From the NCBI GenBank assembly GCA_963772515.1, contig CAVYXC010000002.1, forward strand, positions 186,001 through 250,000: a DNA stretch of 64,000 nt, given 5' to 3'. Source of the DNA: JAFAHD01 sp963772515. GTDB lineage: Bacteria > Vulcanimicrobiota > Vulcanimicrobiia > Eremiobacterales > Eremiobacteraceae. Shown in pieces: positions 59,713 to 64,000 of this stretch. Below the pieces are notes generated by a model. The model made no database searches. It saw only the letters and a list, made by a program, of their open reading frames with translations, and was not told the origin of the DNA. Numbering within the stretch: the stretch's first letter is position 1; every line of letters starts with the position of its first letter. The position numbers were made by a program, and so were the translations under genes.

Positions 59713-60642
59713 TCACGTAAGCGACGCGTCAGCCACCGCGATCGTGCCGTCGACTTGATGCACCGTCACATCGCGGATGCCCAGATAGTGTCCAAGCTCG
59801 CCGGCGGGAACGGTCAGCGGACCGGGTTTCGGCCGGCTGCCGGGCGCCGGCTGCGGAAACGCCGTCGACGCGGCCGTGTAGAACTGCACTTTGCCATCGT
59901 TCTTTTGGAAGACCTGATGGATGTGTCCGTTCAGCACGGTGACGGACTCGAAGCGCTGCAGGTACCCGAGCAGTTCCGCATAGTCGTCGGTCGTCCAGCC
60001 CCAATCTGGGTAGACCGCGGCGAGCGGGATGTGCGCGAAAACGACGATCGGCGTCGACGGCTTCTGCATCGCCAGGTCCGCTTTGGCCCAGTCCAACTGT
60101 TCGCGCCCGAGCAAGCCGCCTGCGGTGATGTTGATGACGTTGGTCAGCGCGAGCGCGTGCACGCCGGCCATGTCGAACGAGTACCACGGCGTCGGCGAGC
60201 CGGCTTGGAACATCGAGAAGTACATCTTGCCCTTGTCGTTGATGACGTCATGCTCGCCCGGCACGGTCAAGAACGAACCCGTCTTGATGGTGCCGAGCAT
60301 CTGCTTGACGGTGTCGAACTCCTCGGGCTTGGAGAGATGGCTCAAGTCGCCGGTGTGCATCACGAAGTCCGGCCGGCGCGGCAGCGCGTTGATCTTATCG
60401 ATCGCCGCCTGGAACGTGCCGATCACGTCGCCGTTGGCCTCGCCGTGGAAGCCGATGTGAGTGTCGCTGATCTGGACAAAGGTCGCCGTCGAGCCCGGGA
60501 TGTCAGCAGCAGCGGCTATATCAACTGCACCGAACGGCTTGCCGACCAACCCGGCCGCGGTCAGACCGTAGACCACGCCAGTGCCGCACCACGCCATGCA
60601 CTCGAGGAATTGACTGCGGTCGATCTTCTGCTGCTCGCTCAT
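59713..60642 (-). CDS. Metallophosphoesterase, probably exported
   Basis: A 309-residue calcineurin-like phosphoesterase: VQISDTHIGFHG (DxH), VMHTGDLSHLSKPEEF (GD), LTVPGEHDVINDKG (in place of GNHD), IVVFAHIPLAAVYPDWGW and VLNGHIHQVFQ (GHxH). The N-terminus carries a single-arginine Tat-like signal (DRSQFLECMAWCGTGVVYGL), so it may be exported folded with its metals. The ATG at 60642 overlaps the cupredoxin stop as ATGA. Members hydrolyse phosphoesters, nucleotides or glycerophosphodiesters; the substrate is unknown. Confidence 0.9.
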   Translation of the reverse strand: MSEQQKIDRSQFLECMAWCGTGVVYGLTAAGLVGKPFGAVDIAAAADIPGSTATFVQISDTHIGFHGEANGDVIGTFQAAIDKINALPRRPDFVMHTGDLSHLSKPEEFDTVKQMLGTIKTGSFLTVPGEHDVINDKGKMYFSMFQAGSPTPWYSFDMAGVHALALTNVINITAGGLLGREQLDWAKADLAMQKPSTPIVVFAHIPLAAVYPDWGWTTDDYAELLGYLQRFESVTVLNGHIHQVFQKNDGKVQFYTAASTAFPQPAPGSRPKPGPLTVPAGELGHYLGIRDVTVHQVDGTIAVADASLT

Positions 60643-61001
60643 TTCGGCGCCTGCACGATCACGACGCCCTTCATGTACGGGTGCGCCGAGCAATGATACG
60701 GATAGCTGCCGGGCTTGACGAACACGTATCGGAACGTATCGCCTTGACCGAGTCCCTTGGAATCGAACGAGCCGTCGTCAGCGGTGACCGTGTGCGGGTC
60801 GTCGTCTTGATTTTTCCACACGACGGCAGTGCCCGCCACTATCGTCACCTTCGGCGCTTTGAACGCGTAGCCGCTGATCACCACATTCGTGTCCGTGGCG
60901 GCGCTAGCGCTTGCGCTGTCCGCCAGGGCCGAGTGGCCAGCGAGCGCGATTCCGGCGATCAGCGCCCCGAGCGCGACCCCGATGAATGTATTTCTGCGCA
61001 T
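60639..61001 (-). CDS. Plastocyanin/amicyanin-like cupredoxin, exported
   Basis: A 120-residue blue-copper protein with a signal peptide (FIGVALGALIAGIALAGHSA) and a cupredoxin domain: ISGYAFKAPKVTIVAGTAVV, the first copper histidine in DDDPHTVTAD, and Cys, His and Met ligands in YPYHCSAHPYMKGVV. It would carry electrons in the periplasm. The ATG at 61001 has GGAG at proper distance; an ATG at 61007 overlaps that site. It overlaps the phosphoesterase gene by ATGA, an unusual partner for an electron carrier. Confidence 0.93.
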   Translation of the reverse strand: MRRNTFIGVALGALIAGIALAGHSALADSASASAATDTNVVISGYAFKAPKVTIVAGTAVVWKNQDDDPHTVTADDGSFDSKGLGQGDTFRYVFVKPGSYPYHCSAHPYMKGVVIVQAPK

Positions 61002-61048
61002 AATCATCTCCGAGACGACCTATACGTGTGGTCGCCATGAGATGTATG

Positions 61049-61066
61049 CCGCCGGCGCGCCGGCGG
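61049..61066 (-). terminator. 18-bp GC palindrome between two minus-strand operons
   Basis: CCGCCGGCGCGCCGGCGG is perfectly self-complementary and lies 17 bases past the stop of the 38-residue gene and 48 bases before the cupredoxin start. It could end the rsfS operon. No T-run follows, so its strength as a terminator is uncertain. Confidence 0.45.
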
Positions 61067-61083
61067 TTCACATAAAGAAGATG

Positions 61084-61200
61084 TTAAGGATTCTCGCCGG
61101 GTCCGGCGTCCGGCGGAGGCTGCATGAAGACGAGAGCGATCGCGTACGCGACCACGACGAAGACGATGAGCGACAGGGCGATGATCGCAAATGAAGCCAT
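61084..61200 (-). CDS. 38-residue single-pass membrane protein
   Basis: A tiny frame with a helix of about 22 residues (ASFAIIALSLIVFVVVAYAI) and a proline-rich acidic tail. Its ATG at 61200 shares one base with the TGA of the TPM-domain gene (TGATG), so it is coupled to it. There is no homologue I can name. It is the last gene of the tsaB-rimI-yqeK-rsfS line. A second tiny membrane gene lies on the other side of the TPM gene. Confidence 0.6.
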   Translation of the reverse strand: MASFAIIALSLIVFVVVAYAIALVFMQPPPDAGPGENP

Positions 61201-61817
61201 CAGGCGCGCCTCCGAGCGAAGACGATACGCAGGATCACGATGACGACGACGAAGCCGAGGATCCACCAGATCCAGGACGCGTCGGCGCCGTCAACGTCGA
61301 AGCGCTTCTGTGCGGCCGCCACCTGCTGCGGTGCTGGGCCGTGGCCGCCTGAAGGGCCGCCTTCGATTATGTCGGCTATCGCGCTGACCGCCTTAACTAC
61401 CCCGCCATCGGTGTCCCCCGACTTGATCGCGGATTGCAACGAGTGTCTGATCGAACCCGGGACTGCCGGCGGCACAAGCCCGGCCGTTTGGGGGTCGAAC
61501 ACGATCACCAGGTCGCCGTTCTTGACGATATAGATGAGCGCTCCTTTGGGTGCGCGCGTATGCGCCTCGCGCAGCGCCGTCTCGAGTAGCGGCGAGCCGC
61601 CAGCGGATTTGACGGTCACGACGACGACTGTCCTGCCGGTGCGTGCGGCAAGCGCATTATCGATCGCGTCGACGCGCGCGACCGCGCTTTGACTGATCAT
61701 CTGCGCCTGGTCATCGACATGACTGGCGGTCGGAGCGTCAGCAGCGTGCGCGCGCGCCGCTAGGCCCATGATGAGCACGAGCGCGGCGCCGACGGCGCGC
61801 TTTAGGCTGAATGGCAC
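61200..61817 (-). CDS. TPM-domain (DUF477) protein, membrane-anchored
   Basis: A 205-residue protein with a signal peptide (RAVGAALVLIMGLAARAHAA), a TPM_phosphatase domain (ASHVDDQAQMISQSAVARVD, ALAARTGRTVVVVTVKSAGG, YIVKNGDLVIVFDPQTAGLV) and a C-terminal helix followed by RRR. TPM domains occur in YgcG-like proteins and in plant TLP18.3, where they bind calcium and aid membrane-protein turnover. The start is GTG at 61817; the long frame upstream is antisense-like and overlaps rsfS. Preceded by a 45-residue membrane-protein gene 5 bases away. Confidence 0.85.
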   Translation of the reverse strand: MPFSLKRAVGAALVLIMGLAARAHAADAPTASHVDDQAQMISQSAVARVDAIDNALAARTGRTVVVVTVKSAGGSPLLETALREAHTRAPKGALIYIVKNGDLVIVFDPQTAGLVPPAVPGSIRHSLQSAIKSGDTDGGVVKAVSAIADIIEGGPSGGHGPAPQQVAAAQKRFDVDGADASWIWWILGFVVVIVILRIVFARRRA

Positions 61818-61822
61818 GCGGA

Positions 61823-61960
61823 TCAGTGTGTCGGAATCGGTTGGAAGATCATCACCGCGGCTGCTGCCACTACCGTCAGCACGAATGCGACCAAGAAAAC
61901 GAGTGTGAATCCGCGGTAGATCTTTTCGCGCGTGCTCTTTTTGAACTTGCCGAAAATCAT
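61823..61960 (-). CDS. 45-residue single-pass membrane protein
   Basis: The peptide begins with a basic amphipathic stretch (FGKFKKSTREKIYRGF) and continues with a hydrophobic helix (TLVFLVAFVLTVVAAAAVMI), ending QPIPTH. The ATG at 61960 overlaps the rsfS stop as ATGA, a strong sign of a real coupled gene. No family recognised. The helix plus short tail resembles the other tiny gene at 61084. Confidence 0.65.
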   Translation of the reverse strand: MIFGKFKKSTREKIYRGFTLVFLVAFVLTVVAAAAVMIFQPIPTH

Positions 61961-62496
61961 GAGGCTTTGCGCTTCGCCGCGCCGGCCGGTTTGCCCCACA
62001 GCCGTTCGAGGTTGTAGAACTCCCGTGTCTGCGGCAAGAACACATGCACGATGACCGGCCCGTAGTCGACGAGGATCCAGCCGCCGTCCGCATAGCCCTC
62101 GGTGCGGATGGGCGAACCGAAACGGTCCTCGCACGCCTCGACGACGGCGTCGGCGACCGCGCGCGCCTGGATGAGCGATCGGCCCGTCGCGACCACGAAG
62201 TAATCGGCGAAGTTGGCGAGCTTGCGGATGTCGAGCATGACGACGTCCTCGGCTTTCTTGCCCAGGGCGGCGTCGCGGCACAGGCGCGCGAGCACGAGCA
62301 CATCGGTGTCGTCGAGCAGGCCGACGGTCGCGCTGGTGCTTGCGATGCCGTTGCGCTGCGGCGCAAACGCAGCGGCCGTCTTCGCCGGGCGCAAAACCGG
62401 TTTGTGCACAGCTGCGATCGCCGTGCGCGGACGGCCCGCCTTGGTGCGGCCCGGCTTGTTGCGGCCGGGTTTGCCGCGCTTAACCCGTTTGGCCAT
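61957..62496 (-). CDS. rsfS: Ribosomal silencing factor RsfS
   Basis: RsfS binds ribosomal protein L14 and blocks subunit joining in starvation. The 179-residue protein has the RsfS domain in its second half: AEDVVMLDIRKLANFADYFV, ATGRSLIQARAVADAVVEAC, IRTEGYADGGWILVDYGPVI and VHVFLPQTREFYNLERLWG. The first 60 residues are a lysine/arginine-rich extension not found in short family members, and could bind RNA. The ATG at 62496 overlaps the end of yqeK. The order yqeK-rsfS is common in bacteria. Confidence 0.95.
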   Translation of the reverse strand: MAKRVKRGKPGRNKPGRTKAGRPRTAIAAVHKPVLRPAKTAAAFAPQRNGIASTSATVGLLDDTDVLVLARLCRDAALGKKAEDVVMLDIRKLANFADYFVVATGRSLIQARAVADAVVEACEDRFGSPIRTEGYADGGWILVDYGPVIVHVFLPQTREFYNLERLWGKPAGAAKRKAS

Positions 62497-63040
62497 GACG
62501 TCGTACCAATTCGTTATAGACCTCCAGCGTTTGCGGCGCGATCGGAACTCCGCGCGCCAACAAGTACTCCATGGATGCTTTCACGCACGCGAGCATGCCC
62601 TCGTCAAGCGAGCGCAGCGCAGCGGCTTCGAGCGCGGCGCGGCCGGCAAAGGTGCGCGACGGCTCGAACGTGTCTGCTAAGAAGACGACCTTCTGCAGCG
62701 GCGACATCCCCGGCACGGCGACGGTGTGGGTCGCGATGGCCGCCAGCACGTCTACATCCGTCACCCCGAACTCCCGGCGAGCGATATCCGCGCCGGCTTT
62801 GGCGTGCAACAGCACGGGTGCGGAAGCCTCGATCTCGTCGACCGCGATCCCGTGATCGCGCGCGTAGCCAAGCAGTTCTTGCGCCGTCCATTGACGCGCC
62901 AGATCGTGCAGCAGACCGGCCGTGCGTGCCGCCTCGGTCGAGAGGCCGTATCGGCGCGCGAGCTTCTCGCCGGTGCGCGCGACGCCCAGCACATGCTTGA
63001 AGCGCCCGCGTGGTAAGCGCGCTCGGACGGTCGCACACAA
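62480..63040 (-). CDS. yqeK: HD-domain hydrolase YqeK (symmetrical Ap4A hydrolase)
   Basis: A protein of about 186 residues with an HD metal site: RGRFKHVLGVARTGEKLARR, GLLHDLARQW, LLHAKAGADIARREFGV and AIATHTVAVPGMSPLQKVVF, then LADTFEPSRTF. YqeK enzymes hydrolyse diadenosine tetraphosphate to ADP. The start is unclear. TTG at 63040, 14 codons before the conserved RFKHVLGV, gives the usual length; a CTG at the rimI stop is another possibility. The longer open frame to 63172 overlaps rimI. Next to rsfS, as in many genomes. Confidence 0.88.
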   Translation of the reverse strand: MCATVRARLPRGRFKHVLGVARTGEKLARRYGLSTEAARTAGLLHDLARQWTAQELLGYARDHGIAVDEIEASAPVLLHAKAGADIARREFGVTDVDVLAAIATHTVAVPGMSPLQKVVFLADTFEPSRTFAGRAALEAAALRSLDEGMLACVKASMEYLLARGVPIAPQTLEVYNELVRRHGQTG

Positions 63041-63102
63041 ACGGATGAAACGGATGCCGGCTCCAGCGGTCAGCGTCGTGGCACGCGGTTCCAGGTGGGC
63101 CG

Positions 63103-63615
63103 TCAGCGCAAGCTCTCTTTCAGCGTGGCCAGCCGGTTCCGATAGATCGTGCCTTTGAGATTGCCCGCCCACATGACGAGCGCGTTCTCGTCGTTATCCG
63201 AATAATAACCGCGCCGCGTGTTCACGACGGTGAAACCATATTTCTTGTACAGTTTCTGCGCCGTCACGTTCGACTCGCGGACTTCGAGCGTGACCCACGA
63301 CGCGCCGCGATTGATCGCCTCGTCCAACAACCACACGAGCATGCGCTCTCCGTAGCCGCGTCCCTGGAACGCCGGATCGACGGCGACCGTGGTGATATGC
63401 GCGTCCTCGAGGATGACCCACAGCCCGCCGTAGGAGACGATCGCGTCCTCGGAGCGCCCGACGAAATAGTGCGCGAGCTTGTTCTCGGTCAGTTCGTTCT
63501 GAAACGCGTTCCGCGGCCACGTCGTGGAGAAGCACTGCGCTTCGACGCGCAGCACATCACCGACGTCCTCGACCCGCATCGGCGAGATGTCGAGGGCCCG
63601 AGATAGCGATTTCAT
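63103..63615 (-). CDS. rimI: GNAT N-acetyltransferase, RimI-like
   Basis: A 170-residue GNAT enzyme: MRVEDVGDVLRVEAQCFSTT, WPRNAFQNELTENKLAHYFV, HITTVAVDPAFQGRGYGERM with the acetyl-CoA loop (Q/RxxGxG), WVTLEVRESNVTAQKLYKKY and GFTVVNTRRGYYSDNDENAL, which is the RimI C-terminal signature. RimI acetylates the N-terminus of ribosomal protein S18. It commonly lies between tsaB and tsaD, which agrees with the partial gene upstream. ATG 63615 was chosen, as the further frame has no GNAT similarity. Confidence 0.95.
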   Translation of the reverse strand: MKSLSRALDISPMRVEDVGDVLRVEAQCFSTTWPRNAFQNELTENKLAHYFVGRSEDAIVSYGGLWVILEDAHITTVAVDPAFQGRGYGERMLVWLLDEAINRGASWVTLEVRESNVTAQKLYKKYGFTVVNTRRGYYSDNDENALVMWAGNLKGTIYRNRLATLKESLR

Positions 63616-63652
63616 CGGAGTCAGGTTCGCGCCCGCGGACACCCCTCCATTC

Positions 63653-64000
63653 TTAAGGCCGTGCCCTGGTCGCCTCCCAATTGATGACGGCGTTGGGACG
63701 TTGGCCGTAGTCGATGGCGATGCGCCGCCAGTCCGCGAGGGCGCCGTCTCGCAGGCGCTCGGCGCCGAGGCGTGCGATCGACCGCGCCCGGTCGCCCGGA
63801 CGGCGCGACGCGAAGCTGCCGGCGGCGACGGCATTACGACGCGACGAAACCGCGTCGCACTCGCCGTGGAGCATGACTGGCCGCCCGCTCTCCCGCGCAA
63901 GCTCTTCGACGGCCTCGGCGATCGCATGCGCGTCGCCTCGCACGAACGTCGGGTCTGCCTGCTCGCCGGCGCGCAAGCGCGCGTAGTAGTAACCCTTCTT
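63653..64000 (-). CDS. tsaB: TsaB-like protein, C-terminal part only (gene continues beyond window)
   Basis: An open frame from the window edge reads KKGYYYARLRAGEQADPTFV, then AEAVEELARESGRPVMLHGE and runs to a stop at 63653, about 115 residues. The beginning resembles the TsaB segment after its ATPase-like core (R/K-x-G-x-Y-Y/A-A-x-Y/L-R), and tsaB-rimI order is very common. TsaB is a partner of TsaD in making the t6A modification of tRNA. The call leans on context because only the variable C-terminal half is visible. The first in-frame TTG at 63976 is not the true start. Confidence 0.6.
   Translation of the reverse strand, partial: KKGYYYARLRAGEQADPTFVRGDAHAIAEAVEELARESGRPVMLHGECDAVSSRRNAVAAGSFASRRPGDRARSIARLGAERLRDGALADWRRIAIDYGQRPNAVINWEATRARP

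Overview
This window is 64 kb of GC-rich, tightly packed bacterial DNA. No rRNA, tRNA, CRISPR array, phage or insertion sequence was recognised, and no gene-free stretch exceeds about 300 bases. Gene content points to a diderm, respiring, menaquinone-using bacterium: Tat export, System II cytochrome c maturation, an outer-membrane barrel protein, lipoproteins, ComEA/ComEC, beta-oxidation with electron-transfer flavoprotein. The mix of short N-A-P repeat beta-propeller lipoproteins, a sedolisin-like protease and many tiny membrane proteins made me think of Candidatus Eremiobacterota (WPS-2) or a neighbour; that is inference only. ATGA, GTGA and TTGA stop/start overlaps are used throughout and fix many start codons.

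Layout. 1-2.0 kb: end of a periplasmic substrate-binding protein and a methyltransferase. 2.2-9.4 kb (minus): heme synthesis, as hemA-hemD and as hemC-hemB-mobA-like-hemL-rex-membrane protein, the latter with an attenuator-like hairpin in its leader. 9.5-11.1 kb: a GT39-type membrane glycosyltransferase. 11.1-16.6 kb (minus): membrane bioenergetics genes menG, polyprenyl synthase, tatA, tatC, resB, ccsA; resB and ccsA carry about eight frameshifts. 16.7-21.9 kb: a PLD-family protein, a small membrane protein, metG-tatD and rsmI-tauE. 22.0-30.5 kb: two tandem acyltransferases, a VOC protein, an outer-membrane barrel, an LCP protein, an odd HELxE protein and an SDR. 30.6-33.5 kb: comEC on the minus strand between two plus-strand pairs of 22-23-residue membrane microproteins, the most interesting feature here. 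33.5-41.8 kb: epimerase, exported protein, leuS, comEA, sulfatase, FkbM methyltransferase. 41.9-49.1 kb: thioredoxin lipoprotein, molybdoenzyme/cytochrome b module, sedolisin-like lipoprotein, beta-propeller lipoprotein. 49.1-57.9 kb: a CoA ligase and a PadR-led beta-oxidation operon ending in etfBA. 57.9-64 kb (minus): DUF4760-like protein with acyltransferase, phosphoesterase with cupredoxin, then tsaB(partial)-rimI-yqeK-rsfS-tiny ORF-TPM protein-tiny ORF.

How genes fit together. The heme genes, cytochrome maturation, menaquinone/polyprenyl synthesis and Tat export all serve a respiratory membrane. The MobA-like enzyme and Tat translocase fit the exported molybdoenzyme at 43 kb. ComEA and ComEC are the DNA-uptake pair. 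The PadR operon encodes a complete beta-oxidation spiral whose electrons leave through EtfAB. The two microprotein pairs share sequence and architecture, have their ribosome-binding sites inside hairpins, and pair 1 lies behind a sigmaB/sigmaF-like promoter. I know of no description of them.
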